From: JAHJRN01 sp043805355
GTDB taxonomy: Bacteria; Patescibacteriota; Patescibacteriia; 2-12-FULL-60-25
Reading direction: 5' to 3'
Assembly (NCBI GenBank): GCA_043805355.1
Contig: JAZDIB010000006.1
Coordinates: forward strand, 1-6,587
DNA length: 6,587 nucleotides
Shown here: positions 1-6,394 of the stretch, piece by piece
How the letters are laid out: each line of letters starts with the position of its first letter
Position numbering within the stretch: the stretch's first letter is position 1
Translations under genes and position numbers: made by a program
Notes under the pieces: generated by a model
The model's database searches: none
What the model was told of the DNA's origin: nothing
The model's input: only the letters and a program-made list of their open reading frames with translations

Positions 1-43
1 ACCTCAAACGGCTCAAGGGATCGAGGCGTATGAAGGCAAATAC

Positions 44-72
44 GTGACATTTCGGCCGAAAACGGCTATAGT
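44..72 (+). promoter_or_regulatory. Sigma70-like promoter of the helicase gene, predicted leaderless
   Basis: A -35 box GTGACA (44-49, five of six matches to TTGACA) is followed by a 17-base spacer and a -10 box TATAGT (67-72, five of six matches to TATAAT). Only six bases separate the -10 box from the ATG at 79, so the usual transcription start would fall at about base 79, on the A of the start codon. No Shine-Dalgarno sequence could fit, which agrees with a leaderless mRNA. The spacer contains a 12-bp perfect palindrome at 50-61. Confidence 0.7.
50..61. repeat. 12-bp perfect palindrome in the promoter spacer
   Basis: TTTCGGCCGAAA reads the same on both strands and lies exactly between the -35 and -10 boxes of the helicase promoter. 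A second, overlapping inverted repeat, GCCG-AAAA-CGGC, spans 55-66. The position would suit a repressor operator. However, a 12-bp palindrome is expected once or twice by chance in a window of this size, so only its placement supports a role. Confidence 0.35.
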
Positions 73-78
73 CCGGCC

Positions 79-1272
79 ATGAACCAAACGACCCAGCTCG
101 AGCCCGGCTTTTATGGCCTTGGCATCGCGCCAAAACTGCTCGAGATCATCTGGAAACTGGGCTTTTCGACACCGACGCCCATCCAGCAGAAAGCCATCCC
201 TATCGCCATCGAAGGTAAAGACCTGGTCGGCGTCGCGCAGACCGGGACCGGCAAGACGCTCGCATTCGGCATCCCGCTCATCCAGCGCCTCGCCCAATCC
301 AAGGGACGCGGCCTTGTGGTGCTCCCTACGCGCGAGTTAGCGCTCCAGGCCGACGAAGTCTTCCAGCAAATCGGCAAACCCATCGGCCTCCGGACCGCGG
401 TCCTCATCGGCGGCGCGTCCATGGGTCTCCAACTTCAGGCGCTCCGGAAGAAGCCGCACGTGCTCGTCGTGACCCCGGGCCGACTCATCGACCACCTCGA
501 ACAACGCACCGTCGATCTCCACGATGTCCACGTCCTCGTCCTCGACGAAGCGGACCGCATGCTCGACATGGGTTTTGCCCCGCAGATCAAGCGCATCCTC
601 CAGCACGTCCCGGCTGACCGCCAGACCCTGCTCTTCTCCGCGACCATGCCGGCCGAGATCATGACGCTCGCGAGCACGTACATGAAGCTCCCGATCCGCA
701 TCGAGATCGCGCGATCCGGCACCATGGCCGAGAACGTCACGCAGGAACTCTACGTCGTGAATAAGGAAGACAAGACACGCCTCCTCGAACGCATCCTGAA
801 GGAGCGCCGCGGGTCGGTCCTCGTGTTCACGCGGACAAAGCACGGCGCCACTAAGGTCGCTCGCTCCATCCGACAGGTCGGGCATTCGTCCGCCGAGATC
901 CACTCCAACCGGTCGCTCGCCCAGCGCCGCGAAGCACTCGACGGGTTCAAGAGCGGCAAGTACCGCATCCTCGTCGCCACGGACATCGCGGCGCGCGGCA
1001 TCGACGTGAAAGGCATCGAACTTGTCGTGAATTATGACCTGCCGTCGCAGGCCGAGGATTACGTGCACCGCATCGGACGGACGGCTCGCGCAGGCGAATC
1101 CGGTCATGCGATCTCCATCGCCACGCCGGACCAGCGCAAGGAGGTCGAGGCCATCGAACGCCTGACGCGGACCTATCTGCCCATCTCCAAAGCCCACGAT
1201 CTGCCGACCCCGGCGCCCGCTTCCACCCGCGAACCCCGTCGCCCCCAGCGGAACTTTCGGCGTCGCCGCTGA
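79..1272 (+). CDS. DEAD-box ATP-dependent RNA helicase, RhlE-like
   Basis: This 397-residue cytoplasmic enzyme would use ATP to unwind short RNA duplexes, in roles such as ribosome assembly, RNA decay or growth in the cold. All core motifs are visible: an upstream aromatic and Q motif (F11; TPTPIQ 31-36), motif I AQTGTGKT 53-60, Ia PTRELA 83-88, Ib TPGR 132-135, II DEAD 156-159, III SAT 187-189, IV around VLVFTRTK 247-254, V ATDIAARGIDV 300-310 and VI HRIGRTARAG 330-339. Both RecA-like domains are therefore complete. The segment HSNRSLAQRREAL (275-287) resembles the RhlE subgroup. The C-terminal tail after about 372 is short, Pro- and Arg-rich, and ends in NFRRRR; it could bind RNA. It lacks the DbpA/CsdA RNA-binding domain. 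The ATG at 79 fits the promoter and leads directly into the Q-motif region. The gene stands alone, with its own promoter and terminator. Confidence 0.95.
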   Translation: MNQTTQLEPGFYGLGIAPKLLEIIWKLGFSTPTPIQQKAIPIAIEGKDLVGVAQTGTGKTLAFGIPLIQRLAQSKGRGLVVLPTRELALQADEVFQQIGKPIGLRTAVLIGGASMGLQLQALRKKPHVLVVTPGRLIDHLEQRTVDLHDVHVLVLDEADRMLDMGFAPQIKRILQHVPADRQTLLFSATMPAEIMTLASTYMKLPIRIEIARSGTMAENVTQELYVVNKEDKTRLLERILKERRGSVLVFTRTKHGATKVARSIRQVGHSSAEIHSNRSLAQRREALDGFKSGKYRILVATDIAARGIDVKGIELVVNYDLPSQAEDYVHRIGRTARAGESGHAISIATPDQRKEVEAIERLTRTYLPISKAHDLPTPAPASTREPRRPQRNFRRRR

Positions 1273-1288
1273 TTCGATGGTTTTCGGC

Positions 1289-1317
1289 AAAATCCGCTCA
1301 ACAGAGCGGATTTTTTT
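1289..1317 (+). terminator. Intrinsic (Rho-independent) terminator after the helicase
   Basis: An 11-bp perfect stem (1289-1299 pairing with 1304-1314), with core TCCGCTC/GAGCGGA, closes a 4-base AACA loop. The right arm runs into seven T residues (1311-1317). It begins 16 bases after the helicase stop codon. The A-tract on the left arm pairs with part of the T-tract, so it could also work in the opposite direction. It separates the helicase from the transporter operon. Confidence 0.9.
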
Positions 1318-1345
1318 GACTATTGCACGAGAATAGGCCAAAGAT
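1316..1345 (+). promoter_or_regulatory. Weak candidate promoter of the transporter operon
   Basis: The operon needs a promoter between the terminator and base 1367. TTGACT (1316-1321, five of six matches to the -35 consensus) begins inside the terminator T-tract. With an 18-base spacer, the -10 would be AAAGAT (1340-1345), which matches only three of six. A start near 1352 would leave a leader of about 15 bases with no Shine-Dalgarno motif. The -35 box is good but the -10 box is poor, so the exact site is uncertain. Confidence 0.3.
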
Positions 1346-1366
1346 GCGTAGTAACTGCGACATCAT

Positions 1367-3352
1367 ATGCTCAAACGCATCGCGCATTTCGCGAAGAAAC
1401 GGAAGAAAACCACCATCGGTGCGTTTTCTGTTCTTGCCATCGCTGGGACCCTCGTCGGCACGCAACTGACGAACACCACGGCACCGACCCAGTACGTACT
1501 GACGGCGGTGACGCGCGGGACCGTCGTCTCGACCATCTCGGGCAGCGGGCAGGTCTCGGCCGAGAACCAGCTCGACCTCTCCCCCGACGTCGCCGGCACC
1601 ATCACGGCCGTCCTTGTCGAGAACGGCGAGGAGGTCACGGCGGGTACGCCACTGTTCGCCATCGACCAGAGGGACGCCATCAAGCAGGTGCGCGACGCGA
1701 GCCAATCCGTCCGCGACGCGGAGCTCAACCTCGAATCCGCGAAGATCTCGTATGAGAAGCTCGTCAGCCCCGAATCCAACGCTAGCCTCCTGCAGGCGCA
1801 GAACGCGCTGAAGCAGGCGGAGCGCGCCCTCGCGGACCTCAAGGAACCGCCGACGTCCATCGAGCTGATGAGCGCGGAATCCAAGGTCCGGACCACGGAA
1901 CAGGATGCAAGGCTCGAAGCCGACGGCACCACCCCGAAGACGGTGCGCGACGCCTGGGATGACGAGGTCGTGTCCCTGAACGGGCTCATGGTCACGCTGA
2001 AGGACGCACGCGACGACGCGAACGACGTGCTCGCGGTCGACGGCCTTTCCGGCAACGTCTATTTCAAGAACCTCTTCTCGGTGCTCGACCAGTCCGCGGA
2101 GATCCAGGCCTACATGAGCTACGACGCGGCGAAAGCGGCCATCGACGATGCGGACGAAGCCGTGGACGCCCTCGCCGCGACGGATGCGGACCCGGTCACC
2201 ATCCTCGCCGCACGCGAGATCGTCACCGACGCGATGGAGAAGACTGCGACGCTGCTCGACGACGTGAAGGCAGGCCTCGAAGCGAGCCTGACGTCCTCGC
2301 AGTTCAGCCAGACGAGTCTCGACCAGCTCGTCACGTCCATCCAGACCGACATCACCGGTGTCTTCAATACCCGTTCCACTCTCCGATCGCTCGCCGACGC
2401 CATCGAGAAGGCGCAGGAGACATACGACGATTCGAAGACGTCCCTCGCCATCGCACAAGCCGAACTTGAGGACCTGAAGGCGGGCGCGAAGGCGGACGAC
2501 ATCGCGAAGGCCGAAGAGACGGTCGCGGAACGCGCGCAGGCGCTCGACGACGTGAAGGTCGGCGCGGACGACATCGACGTGAAAGTCGCGTTGAACACGA
2601 TCAAGCAACGGGAATCCTCGCTCCAGAACGCGCGCGACAGCCTGCAGGACGCGCAGGAAGCCTTGGCCGACTGCACGGTCAAAGCGCCGTTCGACGGGGT
2701 CGTGACGAACATCGAAGGCAAGCTCGCGGCAAAGGTCACGCAGAGCACGGCCCTCGCGACGCTCATCACCAAGGAACGCATCGCCGAGATCACGCTGAAC
2801 GAGGTCGACATCACGCAGATTGAGGTCGGCCAGAAGGCGACGCTCACGTTCGACGCGCTCGAGGACCTCACGGTCGCGGGCACGGTCGGCGAGGTCGACA
2901 TCATCGGCACCGCCAACCAAGGCGTCGTGAGCTACGGCGTGAAGGTCGTGCTGGAGACACAAGACGATCGCGTCCGCCCGGGCATGAGCGTGTCCGTCTC
3001 CATCATCACCGAATCCAAGGCCGACGTCCTCGTCGTGCCGAACGGCGCCATCAAGAGCGCAGGCGACGCCTCCACGGTCCAGGTCCTCACGACCGACGCG
3101 ACCGCCGCCGAAGCCGCGCAGGGCGTGACGTCGGCGACGCCTCCGGAGACCGTCATGGTCCAGGTCGGCCTCGCGGACGATACCTATACGGAGATCACGG
3201 ACGGCTTGGCCGAAGGCGACTACGTCGTGACGCGCACCATTGAAGGCGGCACCGCGGCGGCGACCACGAAGGCCACGCAGAGCGGATCGTCCTCCATCCG
3301 CATCCCGGGCGTGACGGGTGGAGGTGGCATGGGCGGTCCTCCGGGCATGTGA
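1367..3352 (+). CDS. MacA/HlyD-type adaptor (membrane-fusion) protein with long helical insertion
   Basis: This is the adaptor of an ABC exporter: anchored in the cytoplasmic membrane, it extends outward and contacts the permease encoded downstream. At 661 residues it is far longer than typical MacA (about 370). A basic N-terminus (KRIAHFAKKRKK) precedes one membrane segment at about 15-33. The first lipoyl half is at about 51-100 (SPDVAGTITAVLVENGEEV). A large, mostly helical, Ala/Asp/Glu-rich region spans 101-435. The second lipoyl half (VKAPFDGVVTNIEGK, 438-452) follows, then a beta-barrel (about 468-550, with VRPGMSVSVSI) and a membrane-proximal domain (about 551-625, VLVVPNGAI). The tail is Gly/Met-rich, ending GGGGMGGPPGM. 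Two similar segments, LADLKEPPTSIELMSAESKV (156-175) and LEDLKAGAKADDIAKAEETV (367-386), flank the extra domain. The ATG at 1367 leads straight into the basic anchor, but no Shine-Dalgarno is visible. It is first in the operon. The substrate cannot be predicted. Family assignment is firm; the MacA subtype rests on the MacB-like partners. Confidence 0.9.
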   Translation: MLKRIAHFAKKRKKTTIGAFSVLAIAGTLVGTQLTNTTAPTQYVLTAVTRGTVVSTISGSGQVSAENQLDLSPDVAGTITAVLVENGEEVTAGTPLFAIDQRDAIKQVRDASQSVRDAELNLESAKISYEKLVSPESNASLLQAQNALKQAERALADLKEPPTSIELMSAESKVRTTEQDARLEADGTTPKTVRDAWDDEVVSLNGLMVTLKDARDDANDVLAVDGLSGNVYFKNLFSVLDQSAEIQAYMSYDAAKAAIDDADEAVDALAATDADPVTILAAREIVTDAMEKTATLLDDVKAGLEASLTSSQFSQTSLDQLVTSIQTDITGVFNTRSTLRSLADAIEKAQETYDDSKTSLAIAQAELEDLKAGAKADDIAKAEETVAERAQALDDVKVGADDIDVKVALNTIKQRESSLQNARDSLQDAQEALADCTVKAPFDGVVTNIEGKLAAKVTQSTALATLITKERIAEITLNEVDITQIEVGQKATLTFDALEDLTVAGTVGEVDIIGTANQGVVSYGVKVVLETQDDRVRPGMSVSVSIITESKADVLVVPNGAIKSAGDASTVQVLTTDATAAEAAQGVTSATPPETVMVQVGLADDTYTEITDGLAEGDYVVTRTIEGGTAAATTKATQSGSSSIRIPGVTGGGGMGGPPGM

Positions 3353-3356
3353 TCCT

Positions 3357-4049
3357 ATGATCGAGGTCCGTGACATCGTGAAGGAATACGCGAACGGGAA
3401 GGAGACGACCCGCGTCCTTCGCGAGGTCTCGTTCCATATCGGCAAGGGCGAGTTCGTCGCCATCATGGGCCCGTCAGGGTCCGGCAAGTCCACGCTGATG
3501 CATATCCTGGGCGCGCTCGACACCGCCACCTCCGGCACCTACCTGCTCGACGGGCAGGACGTCTCGTCCCTCGGCGCGGACGAGCTCGCGCGCATCCGGC
3601 GTGCCAAGATCGGATTCGTGTTCCAGTCGTTCCACCTTCTCCCCCGCGCCACCGTCCTCCGGAACGTCGCCTTGCCGCTCGTCTACGCAGGCGTCGATCG
3701 TGAGGAGCGTGAACGGCGGGCCATCGCGGCTCTCGAGGCGTCGGGATTGGATGAGACGAAACACAGGAATCTCTCCAACCAGCTCTCCGGCGGACAGATG
3801 CAGCGCGTCGCCATCGCGCGCGCCCTCGTCAACGATCCGGCTATCATCCTCGCGGACGAACCGACCGGCAACCTCGACTCCAAGACGGGCGACCTCGTTC
3901 TCGAGACGTTCCAGCGCCTGCACCAGCAGGGCCGCACCGTCATCCTCATCACGCACGAGCCGTACGTCGCCGAACACGCTGCCCGCGTGCTCGTCATCCG
4001 CGACGGTGAGCTCGTCGAGGACCGCAAGGGCAAGGGGGTACACGTATGA
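3357..4049 (+). CDS. MacB/LolD-type ABC transporter ATP-binding protein
   Basis: This 230-residue cytoplasmic ATPase would power the permease encoded next. Its parts are in the expected order: Walker A GPSGSGKS (38-45), Q-loop Gln90 in FVFQSFHLLP, signature LSGGQ (143-147), Walker B IILADE (163-168) with catalytic Glu168, D-loop GNLDS (171-175) and switch His200 in ILITHE. The IGFVFQSFHLLP and ADEPTGNLDSKTG phrases are typical of the MacB/LolD/FtsE branch (type VII transporters). I chose the ATG at 3357 because the protein then begins MIEVRDIVKEY, the normal start of this family. An upstream ATG at 3318 would add 13 residues read out of frame over the end of the adaptor gene. The gap to the adaptor stop is 4 bases, with no good Shine-Dalgarno, so translation is probably coupled. 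It lacks the permease fusion found in E. coli MacB; the permease is a separate gene here. Confidence 0.94.
   Translation: MIEVRDIVKEYANGKETTRVLREVSFHIGKGEFVAIMGPSGSGKSTLMHILGALDTATSGTYLLDGQDVSSLGADELARIRRAKIGFVFQSFHLLPRATVLRNVALPLVYAGVDREERERRAIAALEASGLDETKHRNLSNQLSGGQMQRVAIARALVNDPAIILADEPTGNLDSKTGDLVLETFQRLHQQGRTVILITHEPYVAEHAARVLVIRDGELVEDRKGKGVHV
4032..4038 (+). promoter_or_regulatory. Shine-Dalgarno-like site for the permease
   Basis: AAGGGGG lies seven bases before the ATG at 4046, inside the 3' end of the ATPase gene. It is the only clear purine-rich ribosome-binding site next to a start codon in this window. It favours the ATG at 4046 (overlapping the ATPase stop as ATGA) over the adjacent ATG at 4049. 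Confidence 0.5.
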
Positions 4050-5275
4050 TGTCCCCCACCGACCTCGCGGAAGAGATTTACCTGGGCGTGTCCTCGAACA
4101 AAGTACGCTCCGGTTTGACGATGCTCGGCATCGTCATCGGCATCGCGTCGGTCATCGCCATGCTCTCCATCGGTCAGGGAACCAAAGCATCCATCGAGGA
4201 CAGCATCTCGTCCATCGGCTCGAACCTCCTGCTCGTCATGCCTGGCACGCAACGGTCCGCGAACGCCGGCGCGTCGGTCAGTGCCGGTCGCGGGTCCGCG
4301 CAGACCCTGACCATCGAGGATGCGGACGCCATCGCCGGCGTCACGGGCGTCGCGGCGGTCGCGCCGGAATCCTCGAAGCGCTATCAGGTCACGACGAAGG
4401 GCGCGAACACGAACACGTCCGTGCTCGGGACGTCGCCCACCTACCTCGAGGTGCGCAACGTCGCGGTCGAGGAAGGGACGTTCTTCACCGCGTCGCAGGT
4501 CACCTCGCGCGCCAAGGTCGCCGTCCTCGGACCCACGACGCGCGATGACCTCTTCGGCGAAGGCGCGAGCGCCGTCGGCCAGAAGATCCGCATCAACGGG
4601 TTGACATTCACGGTCATCGGCATCACGGCATCGAAGGGCGGGTCGGGCATGTCGAACCAGGACGACGCCATCTACGTGCCCATCTCGACCTTGGAAACGT
4701 TCCTGAGCGGCAGCAAATACGTTGGCACCATCAGCGTAAAGGCCGAATCCCAGGAGGCCATGACCTCCGCGCAAGAAGCCATCACCGCGCTCTTGCTCAA
4801 GCGGCATGACATCGCGTCGGCGGATGCGGCGGACTTCAGCGTCATGAACCAGTCCGACCTCGCGAGCGCGGCCTCGAGCGTAGCGGACACCCTGTCCATC
4901 CTCCTCGCGTCCATCGCCGGCATCTCGTTGCTCGTCGGCGGCATCGGCATCATGAACATGATGCTCACGACCGTGACGGAACGCACGCGCGAGATCGGCC
5001 TCCGGCAAGCCATCGGCGCCGAGAAGTCGGAGATCGTCTGGCAGTTCCTCGGTGAAGCCATCCTCATCACGGTCCTCGGCGGCGCCCTCGGGATCCTCAT
5101 CGGCTATGGCATCTCCCGCGGCGTGAGCGCGTTCACGAGCTTGAACACCGTCGTCTCCTGGTCCTCCATCGCCCTCGCGTTCGGCGTCTCGGCCGCCATC
5201 GGCCTCGTGTTCGGCTTCTATCCGGCGCGTCGAGCAGCGCAGCTCAACCCCATCCAAGCTTTGCGTTACGAATAA
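4046..5275 (+). CDS. MacB-type ABC transporter permease (MacB_PCD + FtsX domains)
   Basis: This 409-residue membrane protein is the permease partner of the preceding ATPase. A first membrane helix (about 23-43, after the family phrase NKVRSGLTMLGIVIGIASVI) leads into a large extracytoplasmic domain (about 44-280) of MacB_PCD type. Three more helices follow at about 283-306, 335-357 and 373-392. This four-helix topology is that of MacB/LolC/FtsX proteins, which couple ATP hydrolysis to movements outside the membrane (mechanotransmission). Diagnostic C-terminal phrases are TERTREIGLRQAIGA (311-325) and FYPARRAAQLNPIQALRYE (391-409). Length matches the family once the fused ATPase of E. coli MacB is removed. 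The start overlaps the ATPase stop by ATGA and has a Shine-Dalgarno seven bases upstream. In an organism without an outer membrane it could export a peptide, lipid or drug, or remove lipoproteins; the sequence does not say which. Confidence 0.94.
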   Translation: MMSPTDLAEEIYLGVSSNKVRSGLTMLGIVIGIASVIAMLSIGQGTKASIEDSISSIGSNLLLVMPGTQRSANAGASVSAGRGSAQTLTIEDADAIAGVTGVAAVAPESSKRYQVTTKGANTNTSVLGTSPTYLEVRNVAVEEGTFFTASQVTSRAKVAVLGPTTRDDLFGEGASAVGQKIRINGLTFTVIGITASKGGSGMSNQDDAIYVPISTLETFLSGSKYVGTISVKAESQEAMTSAQEAITALLLKRHDIASADAADFSVMNQSDLASAASSVADTLSILLASIAGISLLVGGIGIMNMMLTTVTERTREIGLRQAIGAEKSEIVWQFLGEAILITVLGGALGILIGYGISRGVSAFTSLNTVVSWSSIALAFGVSAAIGLVFGFYPARRAAQLNPIQALRYE

Positions 5276-5303
5276 TTCCTTGAACATCATTCATCACACC
5301 CTT

Positions 5304-5750
5304 ATGAAGCCCCAACACATCATCACGCTGGTCGTCGTCGGTCTCGCCATCGGCGGAGGCGCGTTCTACGGCGGCATGCAGGTCGCGAAAGCGAACGCGT
5401 CGCCGACCGCCGGACGTTTTCCGGACGGAAACATGGTCGGGCAGCGCGGGACAGGCACGATGCCGGGCGGACCGTCCGGCCGGATCGCCGGCGGAGGCTC
5501 CGTCGCGAACGGCGAAGTCCTCTCGAAGGACGACGGAAGCCTCACCATCAAGCTGCAGGACGGCGGCTCGAAGATCGTGTTCATCTCCGCCTCCACGACC
5601 GTCAATATGATGACCGAGGGGTCCTTGGACGACGTCGCGCCGGGCTCGGACGTCATGATCGTCGGAACGGCCGATTCCTCTGGTAATCTAACCGCGAAAT
5701 CGGTACAGTTGCGTCCGAGCGGCGAGACTCCGCCGCCTCTGGCACAATGA
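5304..5750 (+). CDS. Small membrane-anchored Gly/Met-rich protein with beta-rich (DUF5666-like) domain
   Basis: This 148-residue protein has no known biochemical role. A membrane anchor or uncleaved signal (about 6-25, IITLVVVGLAIGGGAFYGGM) is followed by a flexible Gly/Met/Pro-rich linker (about 32-68). A compact beta-rich domain follows at about 69-137, starting GEVLSKDDGSLTIKLQDGG and continuing SKIVFISASTTV and VAPGSDVMIVGTADSSGNLTA. It reads like a small OB-type barrel resembling DUF5666; this is judged by eye. The anchor plus the GEV-SKDD-S-TIKL-DGG-SKIVF pattern recalls small proteins common in Patescibacteria. I chose the ATG at 5304, which puts the anchor directly after MKPQH; an in-frame TTG at 5280 would add eight residues. 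Neither start has a Shine-Dalgarno. It follows the permease by 28 bases and overlaps the next gene by ATGA, so it may be an accessory protein of the exporter. Confidence 0.85.
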   Translation: MKPQHIITLVVVGLAIGGGAFYGGMQVAKANASPTAGRFPDGNMVGQRGTGTMPGGPSGRIAGGGSVANGEVLSKDDGSLTIKLQDGGSKIVFISASTTVNMMTEGSLDDVAPGSDVMIVGTADSSGNLTAKSVQLRPSGETPPPLAQ

Positions 5751-6394
5751 GACATATCCTCCGAAGGCATGCGGACCTCTGGCGCCGAAAGGACTATTTC
5801 CTTTCAGTGCTGTTAGGGTTCGCCATCCTCGCGGGGAGCTTGATCGTGAACTGGTTCGCCGGCATGTACGCCAGCGCGATCGCCAGCAACGCAGTGACGG
5901 ATATCGTGCTCGACAACGTGCCGGTCATGAACGTCGACCTCCTCTTCATCGAAGGATTCGCCGTGTTCGTATGTTTCCTGACCGCCATCCTGCTCCTCCA
6001 GCCCAAGCACCTCCCGTTCGTCCTCAAGAGCATCGGCCTGTTCGTCCTGATCCGGTCGTTCTCCATGTCACTGACGCATATCGGCCCATTCCCGCAACAG
6101 GCCCAGCTCGATCCCGGGCGCATCACGAGCCTCGTCAATTTCACGGGCGACCTCTTCTTCTCCGGCCACACCGGTCTCCCCTTCCTCATGTGCCTCGTCT
6201 TCTGGCGCGACCGATGGTTGCGGTACACGTTCCTCGGATTCTCCATCCTCTTCGCCGCGACGGTCCTGCTCGGCCATCTGCACTACTCTATCGACGTCTT
6301 CGCGGCGTATTTCGTCACCGCGACTATCTTTCATCTCGCGACCCGCTTCTTCCGCAAGGATTTCGTGCGCTCCCAGGCGGAGCACCTCGTCTGA
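5747..6394 (+). CDS. PAP2_C / sphingomyelin synthase-like integral membrane enzyme
   Basis: This 215-residue protein has about six membrane helices (roughly 17-41, 66-85, 89-108, 138-153, 158-176, 181-203). Its motifs match the C-terminal PAP2-like domain of sphingomyelin synthases: R-x3-M-x2-T-x2-x-P-x-P-like IRSFSMSLTHIGPFP (102-116), TGDLFFSGHT (133-142), and GHLHYSIDVFAAYFVT (176-191). By analogy with those enzymes, His141, His179 and Asp183 would form the catalytic triad acting on a phospho-head-group outside the membrane. The reaction could be transfer of a phospho-head-group between lipids, or lipid-phosphate hydrolysis; the true substrate is unknown. It is shorter than the human enzymes, lacking their N-terminal SAM region. 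It is not a classical PAP2 with KX6RP at the front. Its ATG overlaps the stop of the preceding gene (ATGA), implying translational coupling, and it is the last gene of the presumed operon. Confidence 0.82.
   Translation: MRHILRRHADLWRRKDYFLSVLLGFAILAGSLIVNWFAGMYASAIASNAVTDIVLDNVPVMNVDLLFIEGFAVFVCFLTAILLLQPKHLPFVLKSIGLFVLIRSFSMSLTHIGPFPQQAQLDPGRITSLVNFTGDLFFSGHTGLPFLMCLVFWRDRWLRYTFLGFSILFAATVLLGHLHYSIDVFAAYFVTATIFHLATRFFRKDFVRSQAEHLV

Larger units (their letters stand above)
1..78. other. Upstream flank, possible tail of a preceding gene
   Basis: This is the short region before the helicase. Two forward frames could be the end of a gene cut off by the window edge. Frame 2 stays open from base 2 to a TGA at 80-82 and would overlap the helicase ATG as ATGA; its peptide ends EGKYVTFRPKTAIVRP. 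Frame 3 gives a basic tail, LKRLKGSRRMKANT, ending at a TGA at 45-47. Frame 2 has only about half G/C at third positions, much lower than the genes that follow, so it is not convincing. The promoter at 44-72 suggests the second half is intergenic. I cannot choose between these from 78 bases. Confidence 0.25.

Noticed and set aside
337..1341. A 334-codon minus-strand open frame opposite the helicase
   Set aside because: It has no domain, spans the intrinsic terminator, and lies opposite a full set of DEAD-box motifs.
3318..3356. Upstream ATG that would extend the ATPase by 13 residues
   Set aside because: The extra residues (MEVAWAVLRACDP) do not belong to the family and overlap the adaptor's coding end; MIEVRDIVKEY at 3357 is the expected N-terminus.
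1298..3538. A 746-codon open frame on the minus strand, opposite the adaptor gene
   Set aside because: Its protein is rich in Arg, Asp, Gly and Leu with no domain. It is the mirror of a GC-rich gene whose plus-strand product has clear family motifs. It also runs across the terminator.
3601..4548. A 315-codon plus-strand frame across the ATPase/permease junction
   Set aside because: Arg/Ser/Pro-rich shadow frame; both overlapping genes are confidently identified in other frames.
3683..5290. A 535-codon minus-strand open frame opposite the ATPase and permease
   Set aside because: Low-complexity Arg/Asp/Glu/Gly composition and no recognisable motif; explained by codon bias of the true genes on the plus strand.
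5280..5303. TTG start giving eight more residues for the small anchored protein
   Set aside because: A rare start codon with no Shine-Dalgarno; the ATG at 5304 puts the membrane anchor at the normal position. Not fully excluded.
5280..5308. Promoter-like TTGAAC, 17 bases, TATGAA
   Set aside because: The -10 box contains the ATG at 5304, so transcription would start inside the gene; the likely operon context explains expression without it.
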